Positions 46,096-58,262 of a DNA stretch of 64,000 bases are shown one piece after another. Within the stretch, counting starts at the first letter, position 1. Each line of letters starts with the position of its first letter. The position numbers and the translations under genes are program-made. Under the pieces are notes generated by a model that saw nothing but the letters and a program-made list of their open reading frames with translations, did not search any database and was not told the origin of the DNA. Where the stretch lies: NCBI RefSeq assembly GCF_018991925.1, contig NW_024736071.1, positions 13,199,758 through 13,263,757 on the forward strand, given 5' to 3'. This stretch comes from Homarus americanus (Eukaryota > Arthropoda > Malacostraca > Decapoda > Nephropidae).

Positions 46096-46373
46096 GTTGG
46101 TGCTGAAGGCCTGCCTGCGTGTTTATTTATCATTATTTAAGAGTGACTAAGCTCTTCTCATAATTTTCCACCCAAACGACCTGGGTGAATATAACTTACA
46201 TTGGAGGGATTCTTGTAAGATAGTAATTTATTTGAATGTTTTTTTTTTTCAATTTAAATTTTAATTGTTTATTCCTTGATAGAGGAAGCAGGATCCTAGT
46301 GCTGTCACTTGGTACCCCTGTACCATAACACCAGAAGCAACTGGCCAGTGTCACAAGTATATACAGTACAGTA

Positions 46374-47103
46374 CAGTCATCCCTTGGTTATCATGCCTAA
46401 TTGGGACCCCTCCGATAACGAAAGTACAGAACCTATGGGATTTATTCTAAATGGTTCAGGCACCCAAGACCCAACCCCAAGTTTCCCATTTTACGACCAT
46501 TTAGACCCTTTTAACATATATATAATGTTATGGTAAATATCATAAACACACACAGGCATGGCTAGGTTTATTACAAAGAGATGAAAAGGGTACGCTTAAT
46601 ACTGTAGTCCACAAAACATGTAGCTATGCTTTTTTTTATTTGGTCCCCCGTCATACGAGTCCGTTTTCTCTCACATCAGGACGCCTGAGTCCTCCGTTTT
46701 CTCTCAATCTTAGAGTGCATCAAAAACTTTACTATTTTTAGTAATGACAGAATTTGAAATTGCAACCCCAATTGCAACTTGCAATTGTTGAGGCAACTAG
46801 ATATGTCTGATTACAGCAAATGTGTTATTGTCAATTTGTAGGTGAAAGATTTTATCCTCATTAGATGTAGGTTAACATTTAAGCTGTAGGCAAATGCTTA
46901 AAAAAAGCCTAAGTAAGGAAGCATATTCCTTTAACACATAATATCTGACCAGTATGGGGAGGATCATCGTGTCTCCATCAGGGGGTCATGGAGTGGTGGT
47001 CCAGCAGACGTCACATTTTATTTAATTTTTTTTTTGGGGGGGGGGGCACGGCCGTATATGCGATCGGACGTTGTTCGGTCGGACGTTAACCGGCGCATGA
47101 CTG
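46374..47103. mobile_element. TA-flanked Tigger/pogo-like MITE
   Basis: Left end TA|CAGTCATCCCTTGGTTATC; right end, reversed, TA|CAGTCATGCGCCGGTTAAC, so the termini are inverted repeats with mismatches. Size is 730 bp with no open frame of note. CAGT-start termini with GGTTAAC-type sequence flanked by TA are typical of arthropod Tigger-like non-autonomous elements. Confidence 0.55.
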
Positions 47104-47235
47104 TATATTTAAATTACAAACAGTATAACATTTTGATAAAAACATCATATCTACTGGCATTTGTTCTAATCTAACATTAGTATCTACGTATTTAATATAA
47201 AAGAAGTTAAATATTTGTTTTTATTTGTTTTGCAG

Positions 47236-49556
47236 GAATGAGGGAATCATTAACTTTGTTATTACAGTGCCCAGGCCCATATTTTGGAGCAGCACTGCAA
47301 CAGGTTTGTTCACATTCATGTCTCACTCATATGGTGTCAGTGTCACCTTACAAAAAAACTGAAAAACAATAAATTTAGCTTGGTGTCTTATATCTCAAAC
47401 AATTTTATTTTAAAAATCTATTTTTATTGTTAAATTACTGCGTTACTTATTTACAATAGCTAATTCCTAATTCCATTTACTTCTTCAATCTTGGTCATTT
47501 GATAACTTGTCCACACACCACTGAATGGCTTTGGCTCAAGTGGGATGAATATATTGTTAACAATTAATAAATTACAAACTGAAAAAAGGTTTAGCATATG
47601 CATAATATATCACATACAATAATAGGCTATTAGCAGCTACAAGGGTTATAAATATCCATCATAAAATATTTTTTTACATTTCTATAGATGCAGAAAGTCA
47701 TACAGGAGAATATATGGCAAGTCTGATAAAAAAATGGTTGAAGAAATTGGTGCAATGAAGGTGCTTGCCATTTGCACAGATAATGCTTCAAACATGAAGA
47801 AAGCCTGGGCACTTATAAAGGAAGACTTGCCCATACACTCAACTTAATATTCACAGATACGGCCAATATTAAGTCAATTGATAGCAATCGGCGAGACTGT
47901 ACATGTGTTGTGAAGGCTATTACAAATTCCCAAAAGCTGACTGCTATTCTAAAAAAATGCCAGAAGTCATTACCTGGCCACAGTCAAGAATCACTGAAAC
48001 TTCCAGTTAAAACAAGGTAAGGTTTTTACATGCTTATTCATGGGTGGTCCGGAAGCTGGTGTAGATGAATCACTATATTGATAAATCCAACAATAATGTA
48101 CAAATAAAATTTAATGAGAAATTTATATTTTCTGATTTATTGTCACTTTATCATAAATTCATAAATGTCCCTAACTAGGCTATACAGTATAGGTATACAC
48201 ATAACTTTACAAGTGCCAAGACTCCAGCACCATTCATAAAGTTTCAATGTTTTCAGATGGGGATCAATAATCCACTGCATGGAAAGTATGAGCAACAACA
48301 GAAATGACCTTAAAGGCCTGGCTATTGATGACGAAGCAAAGAAGGCTGGGCTAGACCAAGCAGTTAGAAATCTATTGCTCTCAGAGATTTTCTGGGATAG
48401 AGTGGATGGGGTTTTAAAATTGCTGAAACCAATAGCAGATGCCATTAATGCCGTTGAGGGGGACAATAAACACCTGTCTATTGGACCCAAAATATTCAGT
48501 GACTTAGAACAAGCATTTAAGGATAACATTTCCTCGAGTCCTGTTCTGAAGAGTGAGGAAGAATGTCTGATGAGTATCATCCCAAAAAGAAGGAAATTTT
48601 TACTGCAGCCCATCCACCTAGCTGCAAACTTACTTGATCCTCGTTACAGAGGATCTCACATCTCTGGAGAAGAATCGGTAAGCTTTTATTCTCATAATTA
48701 TTATCAAATACTGATATTCATCAAACTATAAATAAAGACCTACTTATTTTCACAAAAAGTCAAAAGTACTATATATGAACATAAAAAAAGTGCTTGAATG
48801 TCAATAATATATCTACCATTTTGTTGTCAAAAGTACTGTATGCAAGGGCTTCACATTAATTCAAAACATTATTGTTTATTTAATTGAATTTTGTACCAGT
48901 CCCATACTTCAATATAGCCCAACAATTTTTATAAATTGTATGCAGTGCCGCAGTGGACTGTTGACTATAGGTGCAATGGTATTTACCTTGAACATTCAAA
49001 AACGTAAAATTATCTTACATTACAATTTTTTTTTTTTTTTCAGATAGATGCAATGGAAGTCATCCACAACATTGCAACAACCAACCCACATGTGTATGAA
49101 ACTAAAGTTTTAGGGGAACTGGCAGACTACAGGTCTAAAGAAAATTTATTTGCCAAGTCATTTACCTGGAAGTCTGTGAAACAAACTTCACCTACCAGCT
49201 GGTGGAATGGCATCTGCTGCTCCACTCAATTATCAAGAATAGCCAGCGATATATTAAATCTTCCACCAACTAGTGCAGCCGTCGAGAGGTCGTTTAGTCG
49301 CCAATCATGGATTCACAATGAAAAACGAAACAGGCTAACAAATGACAAAGCTGAGAAATTAGTCTTTATTTCTCATTACTTGGCTTTAGATGCTGAAGAA
49401 ATAGTAAAGAGGATAAACGTAGGAAGTTTTACGGGTGATTGTGATGAAGGAGAAGAAGAAGAAGATATTGGGATATCTGATTCTGAATCAGAAAATTCAG
49501 AAGTATCCATAAACATGGATGCATGTGATTCAGATGATATGCCTGATCTCTCTTAG
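47236..49556 (+). pseudogene. intron-containing hAT transposase gene (one frameshift)
   Basis: Four exons joined by GT-AG introns with matching phases: 47236-47303, 47688-48016, 48257-48677, 49044-49556 (stop 49554-49556). Exon 1 reads NEGIINFVITVPRPIFWSS; exon 2 SHTGEYMASLIKKMVEEIGA, then VLAICTDNASNMKKAW and HTLNLIFTDTANIKSID; exon 3 RWGSIIHCMES to AANLLDPRYRGSHI; exon 4 the hAT dimerisation block TSWWNGICC, LPPTSAAVERSFSRQSWIHN, KAEKLVFISHYL, ending in an acidic tail. Exon 2 has a small deletion near 47832 that removes the residues before AHTLNL and shifts the frame. Further 5' exons (BED finger and first catalytic Asp) were not found. It is either an old element with introns or a host-adopted copy now decaying. 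Confidence 0.85.
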
Positions 49557-49830
49557 TCTTAATATAATAATAATCCGTGGCTTTTTCCCTTTCTGATATT
49601 TTTAAAATACCGTAATGTATTAGGCTTAATTAAATAAATAAATAGTTGAAAAAAAACCCTAATTTTATTTTATTACACCTTAAACCAATATTAAAGCTTA
49701 AATTACAATTCCCATAAGATATTGTAGACAATACAAGATATAAAGTTTAGATTTTAAGAAAAAAAAGCATATTAAAAAAAAAATGACAAAAAAAAAAAAA
49801 AACCATGGATAAAAAAAACGTTTTTTTTGC
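49557..49830. other. 3' flank of the hAT gene, A-rich
   Basis: AT-rich with AATAAATAAATA near 49630-49642, a possible polyadenylation region for the hAT gene, and A-runs at about 49770-49802. Confidence 0.4.
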
Positions 49831-50003
49831 AGCTCCAGTTCGGTGTCACAGATATTAGCTGGCGGGTTGGTGTCCACAGGACCACCGCTGCATGATGGAT
49901 TCGGCGATACCTAGAAACTGATGCTACAGACGACAGGTCTCGGAGCGGCCGTCCACGCTGCACCACCCCTCAGGACGACCAGGTCGAGTGGTTTATTTGG
50001 TAG
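49831..50003 (+). mobile_element. Tc1/mariner-like transposase scrap
   Basis: A short frame reads DISWRVGVHRTTAA, a stop, WIRRYLETDATDDRSRSGRP, then RCTTPQDDQVEWF. This is the end of the helix-turn-helix DNA-binding region of Tc1-like transposases with the GRPR AT-hook-like linker. The catalytic DDE domain is absent and no inverted repeats were seen. Confidence 0.75.
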
Positions 50004-52065
50004 CATAAATTAATGTGGCAATATTCACAAGTATCACAAATAATTTTGTGAACAGGGAGCTCCTCATATTTTATACTGTCTATTTATCACTTCCCGACCT
50101 TATTTATAAAGGTTTGTTTCACTTGACCAGGCCATAGTAGCTGCTCAGCAGGATTACAGGGCTGCCAACATACGGCTGGAACAACTCGCCTTTCCCAATA
50201 CCTATCATCACTGGTCTCAAATTGTTCACACTACAGTATGCACCGATACTTTTTGTTGCGAGTGTACATACCTCATTAATGTGCGAAGGTTTACTGTACT
50301 ACTGGTATAAAGAAAACTTATAATTGTTGTTTAAAAGGGCATTACTGGGGATTTAATAAAGATTGCATAAGTCCACTTTGATCCAATGTCAATAACACTA
50401 TTATCAAATCATTTGGTACTTAACCTCTTGAGATTGGTTAAGACACTACATTACTGATATGTAAAGAGGAGACTTGGTGGCATAGCCCCCTGACCATTTC
50501 CTTCCACATTTCAGGTTTGGGGTCAGAGCACTTTATGAATGTCAACATCGTGTAATATATTATACTAAATGATTCCCTTTAAAAAATTTAATCTTTTTTA
50601 ACAATGATCAACAAAGTTTTACAATAAAAAACAATCTTATTTTTCTTTTTAATGCCTTTTTACATACTGAGTAAATAATTAGGTAAAAAAATGCTATGAA
50701 AAAATTTATAACAAGTTTACATTTACACTGTAAATGGTATTTAAGCTGTCATAAATAGTCTTATTTAAAATTCAGTGGAAATTCACACAAGAACATTAAG
50801 ATATTTTACACATTATAAAAACCCTTTTTACACATAACCACAAGACAAAAACACTTAAATACCTGTACGTATATGGAAACAATATCAGAAAAACAAATGT
50901 TTTGGTCAGATGGGCATGCCTACCTTCCAATTTGTGAATACTGTATACCAAATGTCGTGATCTGTTATAAGCACATGACAATGAAATAAGTTACAAGCAC
51001 ACCAAACGTAAACAATGATGAAGGCACAACACACATTCAGTGCCAACTTATGCAGTAATTACAGCAGTGAGTATTTAATGCCAAATTCACTTCAATCCAA
51101 CCTATCCCACAAACATACCACACATAACTTTATACAGTACACAAAAAATATACCACATACCAACCTGTGCCACATGTATTCTACACATGATAAGTTCTAC
51201 AAAATTTCTATCAAACATATATCAGAAAACCTATGCCACAGGCAAACCACCAATACAAAAAGAATACACCAGACTAATTCATACCAAATTCATATCACAT
51301 GATAGCCTATGCCACAACCATACCACTCACTATCTTTTCAAATATTCAAGCAAAAATTACCATTCTCAAAATAACATAGTAATTTTATTAAAATAAACCT
51401 GTTCTAGGCCTGTTAACTGCTGATTCCGTCTGGATTAATGAGGCTGGAACATGTATATTATATCGGGTTTTAGTAGCGAAACCCAATTGTCTGTTATCCA
51501 TTTATTCAGTAACTATCTAGGATACAGTTCCAAGTGTATATCACCATAACTTATCACTGTAGCTATGAGTGTTAAGAGGAGGACGGAGACTATGTTAATA
51601 GTCCTGCGAAATACGTCCGGTTGGTGTGAGGGGTTGAGGAACAATGCCTATGAGTAGTGACCCATCGAGGGAGAACGGAAATATGTACGTCATCCTCCCT
51701 CGAGGGAAGACGGAACCATTCACGATGGCTCTCAATATCGTCTTCCTCTAGTCAAGGATATCAAACTACTGCCCGCATTAGGTGACCAGAGAGCCGGCTA
51801 CTTAGTGCCTTAGCTCAGCACAATATGAAGCGGCTTCCCGTGTGCACACCTTATCACGTGCTCTGAACATGCTATCTCATAGCTAGTGGAAAGTTACAGA
51901 GGGTGATACAGTATATAAATCAAATGTAATTAACCCATTTATATAATACTTCTGCCTATAAGACAGGGGCTATTACAAACCACTCTATATTCTACTATGT
52001 CATGTGCCCATTTAACTGGAAGGGTATGTAAATGCTGTCTGGCCATTCATCAGTAAGATTAAATT
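50004..52065. other. AT-rich sequence downstream of BLOC1S1
   Basis: No gene recognised. On the minus strand it includes the 3' UTR of BLOC1S1. A possible polyadenylation signal (AATAAA, minus strand) is at 51501-51506. At 51015-51310 short phrases such as CATACCACACAT recur without clear tandem order. Confidence 0.45.
51501..51506 (-). promoter_or_regulatory. candidate polyadenylation signal for BLOC1S1
   Basis: AATAAA on the minus strand, about 560 bp past the BLOC1S1 stop codon. Another lies at 51384-51389. In AT-rich DNA such hexamers arise by chance, so the call is weak. Confidence 0.25.
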
Positions 52066-52106
52066 TCAACTTGTTGAGCCTCCACCACTGCCACCCTGTT
52101 GTTCAA
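52066..52106 (-). CDS. BLOC1S1: BLOC1S1 last coding exon
   Basis: Joined in phase to the exon at 54017-54234. The acceptor is TTTTTGTTCTCCAG with a good pyrimidine tract. It completes the split Val codon and adds EQQGGSGGGSTS before TGA (52066-52068). The Gly/Ser-rich end replaces the short GQLQSAPS-like tail known from vertebrate BLOC1S1. Only 41 bases are coding, so it rests on the splice fit and phase with the highly conserved exon; an alternative last exon cannot be excluded. Confidence 0.72.
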
Positions 52107-54016
52107 CTGGAGAACAAAAATATTATTAAAAAATAAATTAGAGTAACCCTGTACTGTACATTACTTCAAGTTCTTTTTTATTATTATTTTTCAGTCATAA
52201 GAACATGATATTCACTTTTTCAATTTATTTCATTGCAAGGTTTGATGAACGGTATCCCACTAAGAAAAGATAAGAATGGCTGGATCATGAACATCTTTCA
52301 AAGGTTTACAGTTCCAGCATATATATATATATATATTCACCTCTGCACCAAAAACTTATATTCAAGTACAGTAATTAACAATCAACTAGGTCACTGATCA
52401 TCCAAGTAAGTCAAACTCTAATTAACCTATTCATTAAGTGAACCAAACATAATTCTCACTTATGTTCTTGTCATTCAATTTCAATACTGTATGTATCTAA
52501 TCACTCACCTAAGCAATCACAAAATTAACAGATCATTCAGTTAAGCAATTATGAATTGGACCAGCCAATTAATACAATATAAAATTTACTAAATTTTCGA
52601 TGAACTAGCATCTTTCTTTAGATACATACGAATATATTACTACAAATATACTGTAACACCAACTGTCACTACAAAAAATATAGATATACCGTACAATGAA
52701 AATGCAGTAAGCCCATGTAATTTTGGACAAACTTTTTGGAATTTGGCCATTTTGGACACCAAGGCTATAGGGCAAATATTCATAAATTTAGAGTTTGAAA
52801 TCTTGAATGTGTGGTACAAACTATGGTGGCCCATATGATAACTTCTCATGTGACCAATGTGTGATGCAGTGTGCTATCTACCTCACCCTCTGAATGGCTC
52901 AAGTGATAACCTGATCAATTTGAAGCAGGTGCACTGCTCTTCAGATCATCTTGCATCCATGTCCCCACATATCTCAGTTCACTATGTCTGCTAGTTTGAT
53001 GGTCAAAGCAGGGTCCTTACATAGTCTCTGCTAACCACATTTTGTACTATTCACTTTTTTTGTGTGGTTTTGTGTCACTTTTAATACCCTAGCAATTATT
53101 TTTTTAGATGTAGTACTGGGTACGTTCCTAAATAGGAAACTCCTTAAAAAAGGTGAATGTAAAGAAGGTACCCGAGTGTGAAGTAAACCCCAGACTCGGA
53201 TATCAGTAATAACCACAGCATACTTATATGTTAGCCATTGGGTACAAAATAAAGTCTCAATGCATTGATTTTAATTTGTGTGTATCATTATCTTGTCTTT
53301 AAATAGTGTAGAAACAGGAAATTGGCTGGTTATTTAAGCATGTGACTTGCATAAGTCAAACAAAACATGAGGCAACTCTCGCCAATTTCAAAATCATTAA
53401 TTTTCCAGACTGGCCTTTCCTTAAGTTAGTCCAAAAATATGAGAATGTACTGTACAATTAGCACTTATGTGAGTTAGTAAACAACCGAGATCAAAATACA
53501 ATTGAGACTATAACATGCCGTAAAGGTTAAATACAGAGTGGTGTACATACAAGTTACTTTACGGAGAAATATTGTAATGTGTAAAATTTCTTGGTAAAGT
53601 GACTAAAGCACCACCATATATAAATAAAAATGGGAATGTCTTTATAGGCATGCAATAGGGACAAATATCCTTTCCAGTCCAGTATGGATTGGGTAATTAC
53701 CTAAGCCAATGAGAGTCGAGGCATGAGTAGGGCGTTTATCTGCATCTGTTTGTTCGTCTGTTTGTTAACACAACAAAAGAGGAACAGCTTGAAATATACA
53801 AATAAAAACTACACATGGTAAAGGGGTAGTCTTCTATAAGTTGCATAGATATTTTTTTTTTAATTTGGGATCAATTGTAAGAGAACAAAGCAACAGGGAT
53901 CATTAAATGCAAAAACATTTTTGGGGTGGACAGAAAGTGTCTGCCTCTCTACAGAAATCCCTGTAGTAATTGTCTTGTGTTGTGAGGATAAATAAATACA
54001 GCTGCAATAAACTCAC
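52107..54016 (-). other. intron of BLOC1S1 (about 1.9 kb)
   Basis: Lies between the two coding exons: donor AAAG|GTGAGTTT and acceptor CTCCAG|TTGAAC on the minus strand. It is AT-rich, with a (TA)n tract near 52319-52336. No mobile element recognised inside it. Confidence 0.75.
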
Positions 54017-54234
54017 CTTTGTAAGCATATTCTAAAGCCGTAGCAATAGTCTGCATGTCTGACTCAATTGTTGTTGCCCAGTTCTGAACATGGCCCACCT
54101 CCTTCAATGAGTCAGTGAAAGATGAAATAAGACCTAACCACTGAGATGTCTGTCTCTGGAAATTGGTGGCATTTTGTTCGAGCTGGCTTGCTTCACTGTC
54201 CAGCCGTTTCTGATTGAGGTATGCTTGGGCAACC
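54017..54234 (-). CDS. BLOC1S1: BLOC1S1 (GCN5L1) internal exon
   Basis: Translated on the minus strand this gives VAQAYLNQKRLDSEASQLEQ, then NFQRQTSQWLGLISSFTDSL, KEVGHVQNWATTIESDMQTI and ATALEYAYK: the conserved second half of BLOC1S1, with VAQAYxNQ, QTxQW, LKExGxVxNWAxxIExDM and TIATALEY hallmarks. BLOC1S1 is a small coiled-coil subunit of BLOC-1 (lysosome-related organelle biogenesis) and BORC (lysosome positioning), and is linked to mitochondrial protein acetylation. The exon is 218 bp: 1 base, 72 codons, 1 base. Splice sites are ATTTACAG|GG and AAAG|GTGAGT. The N-terminal exon or exons (about 50 residues in known homologues) were not found up to 64 kb. Confidence 0.95.
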
Positions 54235-54291
54235 CTGTAAATTCATGCCAAAAAATAGTCATTCTTATTAATTACTGTGTAAATTAAAATA

Positions 54292-55130
54292 CAGTGGTCC
54301 CTCGGTTAACGAGCACAATCCATTCCAGCAGGTTGCTCGTTAACCGAAACCATTGTTTCAATGGGTTTTTGGGTAAATAATTGGTTCCAGCTCACTGAAA
54401 ATTGCTTAAATTCAACAAAAAAGGAAGAAAAGTACACTTACTTTGAGGTGTGTATGTAGAAGGCTCCTGGATGATGATGATGATGGGAATTAGAATGGGG
54501 GTGGAGGAGAAGGGAGAAGAGAAGGCATTGGGGTGAAAGAGAAGTCACCCCATGGTGCTATTTCACCCATAAAATTTTAATTCTCTTGGTGTAATTCAAG
54601 ATTATTTTCTCTAAATCAACACTGCACTGCATTATATATTGTCAATATGTAAAATAAATTTCAAAATGACCAATAATTTGCTTGAAAGCACAGAAAAAAA
54701 GCATTTAGTTGAAGAGAGTCTCAAGCAATATGTTACCTCCACTGAAAAGAGAGAGACTAACGCCTATTTGGTGTGTTAACATGCTGGATGGTGCGCCAGA
54801 AACTAGTTTCTTTACCTACAATTATGTTCAATAATTGTTAAAATGACTAAAAAAATTTAACATTAAACTTTAAAAATTATTGAATAGTATAAACTTCTTG
54901 ATATTTACTAAATTAGTAAGGAATTTAAGCCCTAAAACCGATTACTGTATTGGCGGACTTATACTACAGCTGGTGGACCGCCAAATGCAAGCAAAAACAT
55001 GTTGAGGTCAGCTTGTAAAAAACTCGTTAATCGAGGGATTGCTCGTTAACCGAAGTTAAGAATCTTATGGAAGGTAAATCGTTAACCGAAATCTCATTAA
55101 CCGAGGCGCTCGTTAACCGAGGGATCACTG
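54292..55130. mobile_element. Tigger-like MITE, 839 bp
   Basis: Left terminus TA|CAGTGGTCCCTCGGTTAACG and right terminus, reversed, TA|CAGTGATCCCTCGGTTAACG match at nearly every base, each flanked by TA. Inner GTTAACCGA-type subrepeats recur near both ends. There is no transposase frame. It lies just upstream of the BLOC1S1 exon, probably in its intron. Confidence 0.88.
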
Positions 55131-55699
55131 TAAATGCTATTATATATCAAATGTTATCGATCCTGATACAGTACTGTGTACCTATAACATTATAATCTAA
55201 GTGTCATTTCTGAGGCATCAGTTAAGTAATGATAAACTGACAATATTTTACATACGCAGGTAAATTTACAATTAACAAAATGAAAATAAAAATATTTATT
55301 TGCTACAGTAGAGTGAGAAAAACACACTAGTCAAGCTATAAATCTGAATAAACTTTATGTAAAAACTATGAGAGCAACTCGCCCACATTACTTATTTGCA
55401 AAGCAGTACTTAATGAGAGTTGATGTACAGTATTAGTATTCTAATAACATTTTCACTTTTCTTAAATTTAGTAATACCCAAATGCACCCCAGTAATTCAA
55501 AACTGGTGAAGCATGGCTGCTAAATGTGGTATCCACCTCCTGAACCAATGATTGCTGGTTTAAGCTACTCAACCGAGCACTGAGTGATGTGACCCCCAAT
55601 CAACCTAATTGCAGAAAGAGTTCTGTTAGCTGGGCGACATAATCATTGCCTGTGGGGGTGCTGAAGCTTACTAAGTTGTAGAAGTCCGAAGTGACTGTA
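55131..55699. other. spacer between two Tigger-like elements
   Basis: AT-rich; nothing recognised. The missing BLOC1S1 N-terminal exon was looked for on the minus strand and not seen. Confidence 0.45.
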
Positions 55700-56545
55700 C
55701 AGTGAACCCTCACTTTACACAGTCAATTGAACCCACAGAGGCCCGCGTAAAGCGAGAAATGCGTAAAATGAACAACATAACATATGGGATTAATTGAAAT
55801 AGAGACCGGGCCGAACCCCAAACTCCACTTTTTCCTGACACAGTACCTATGCTCTAGTAAAAATAACATCTTAATTTTATGATGGTACACACACACACAA
55901 TTAATATTTAAGAGAAATAGAGAAATACAGTCGTCAAGTTAATGTTCATTCAAATAATGGACTCAACTCCCCCCCCCTTCTCACACTCACTGGCTCCTCC
56001 CTCTCTGAAAAATAATGTTTGGGGAAAACACTACATTTTAAGGTATAGTACAGGTTGTACCTCTCTAGTCCGGCAACCTCGGGACCTGACCGGTGCCGGA
56101 CCATGGAAATTCACCCTTTTCCTGGATAGATAGTGACTTGTGCTTATGCCTGGAAGCACTAGCACCACTTTCTCTGCGTCATGGTCTCTTTGAAGACATA
56201 TTGAAGGGTTAAATGTCGTATAGTAGCTTCTCAAATTTCGCGAGTTTTTAATTCTTAACGTATTTTATTGGAACACAAAAAAATAAATAAATATAAATTT
56301 TGACGGCGGAAACTTGAATTTCGACGGGTTTGAACGGCCCGCCAACGTGCAGACGACGTGCATAATCGTGTAAACAGCGTCATTTCTCTTATGTACAAAA
56401 GATTCATTATTGTTTATTACTGAATGTCTTTTTTATTGAATTAATGTTTATGTGTGCAAAATGAGCAATACAATTCATTAATAATACGTAGCATATTAAA
56501 ACACACGAGGAAATGACACAGCATTGTCTTTTTTAATAACAAAAC

Positions 56546-57175
56546 CAGTGACTGACTGGTTCTACATATAAAACTGAAGAAAATAAGACCTTGAATGTAG
56601 CTGTAGTAAAATTAATATGGTTGTTTTAAGTAATGTTATTTAATGTTAATAAATGGAACAATAAAAGTAGCTAACGATAATGGTAAAGAAAAAGAGAGAT
56701 CGCATATGTAAGTGCGCATGCGCACACGTGAAAACATATCATCATTACTTTACATAAGAATATGAAAGCAACACTTATTTACTGTTCATATACATTTTAA
56801 TTAATGTTTCTGAATTTGTTTTTATTGAATTAATGTACGTGTGTGCAAAATTAACAATACAATTTATTAGAGGAGACGGCTGCCGGCATTGTTTATGTTA
56901 AAGCTTACGAAACCAGTGACTGATTGGTTCTACATATAAAACTGAAGAAAATAAGACCCTGAGTTTAGCTGTAGTAAAATTAATGTAAAAAATGAATATG
57001 GTTGCTTGAAGTACCTGTAATGTTATTTAATGTTAATAAATGGAACAATACAAGTAGCTAACCATTAATGGTAAAAAAAAAAGTGAGACTGCTCGTATGT
57101 AAGTGCGCACATGTGAAAATATATCGTCATTACTCTACATAAGAATATGAAAGCAACACTTATTTACTGCTCATA
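56546..57175. repeat. internal direct duplication in the nested element
   Basis: Both halves carry CCAGTGACTGA.TGGTTCTAC, ATAAAACTGAAGAAAATAAG, ATGTTAATAAATGGAACAAT and AAGTGCGCA with small differences. Spacing is about 365 bp. Confidence 0.85.
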
Positions 57176-57215
57176 TATATTGAAGGGTTAAATGTTGTAC
57201 TCTGTATAGACAAGC

Positions 57216-57241
57216 AGAGAGAGAGAGAGAGAGAGAGAGAG
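57216..57241. repeat. (GA)n microsatellite
   Basis: A short pure GA run within the nested element. Confidence 0.93.
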
Positions 57242-57519
57242 CAGCCGAACTGCCGGATGTAAACAAACCTTAATTTCCCGCGTCTTTGTTGTTGTTTTTT
57301 TACGGGTATTAGCCTACCCGGGCATAGGTCACTGACCCACATTGGGGCCTGAGGGGCAAAAATTTAATACTTCTGCAATAATAAAAATAATTCAGATAAG
57401 TAAAAAAAAAACAAAAAAAAAACCAAAATGCCCATCTACCTATTGGACAAACTAAAATCGTTCCGGACCACGGGAGTTTCCGGACCACAGAATGCCGGAC
57501 TAGAGAGGTACAACCTGTA

Positions 57520-58262
57520 ATAAATAATACCTCAAACTAAAGTTAGGATAATATAACTGACATTGCTGGATTCCTTGCAAGACCAGGAATATTTTGAATA
57601 TACATGTCATATATTTTGCACAAAAGATAACATATTTGCTCTGAGTAAACAAAATACTTACATTAGATCTAAAATTTGTATGTCTAATGCAAAATCTATG
57701 ATGTTTATATTCAAAATGATCATCAAATTGTAAGAATTCCAGCAATGTAAATTATATTCTGGCCGGGTAATGTGTATGAATTTTATGAGCTAAAACAAAT
57801 ATCTTCAATAAATCAAAAAAATATGCTTACCCAAACATTATCTGTCAATCAAAATACCCCACCTCCGGCTCCCCCACTCTTCCCACCTGCTCCCTGGGTC
57901 CCTCCCTCCCTCCCTACCCCTCACCCCCACCTTCCCTCCCTACCAGAGAAATGTTTGGGTTTAAACAATATATTTACATTTTTAGTAATTAATAATACCT
58001 CAGACTAAAGTTAGGAAAATATAATTGACATTGCTGGATTCCTTGCAAGACCAGGAATATTTTGAATATACACGTCATATATTTTGCACAAAAGATAACA
58101 TATTTGCTCTGAGTAAACAAAATACTTGCATTAGATCTAAAATTTGTATGTCTAATGCAAAATCTATGATGTTTATATTCAAAATGATCATCAAATTGTA
58201 AGAATTCCAACAATGTAAATTATATTCTGGTCGGGTAATTTGTATGAATTTTATGAGCTAAA
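57520..58262. repeat. 280-bp segment duplicated at 468-bp spacing
   Basis: 57522-57800 and 57990-58262 both run from AATACCTCA.ACTAAAGTTAG through GACATTGCTGGATTCCTTGC, TAACATATTTGCTCTGAGTA and ATCTATGATGTTTATATTCA to TTTTATGAGCTAAA. The same minus-strand frame is open in both halves, but no protein family fits. Confidence 0.9.

Larger units (their letters stand above)
56051..57517 (-). mobile_element. nested Tigger-type deletion derivative (TCTCTAGTCCGG family)
   Basis: Ends are CAGGTTGTACCTCTCTAGTC and its reverse complement, flanked by TA. On the minus strand near 56150-56195 it keeps MSSKRP and ESGASAS, the start of a Tigger/jerky-type transposase, with an in-frame stop after MSSKRP. The rest of the gene is missing. 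A segment of about 250 bp occurs twice (56546-56790, 56911-57175). It inserted into the element at 55700-58391. Confidence 0.82.

Noticed and set aside
57500..58213. Two near-identical 70-80-codon minus-strand frames as a duplicated gene
   Set aside because: They lie in a duplicated segment of a Tigger-like element and match no protein family.
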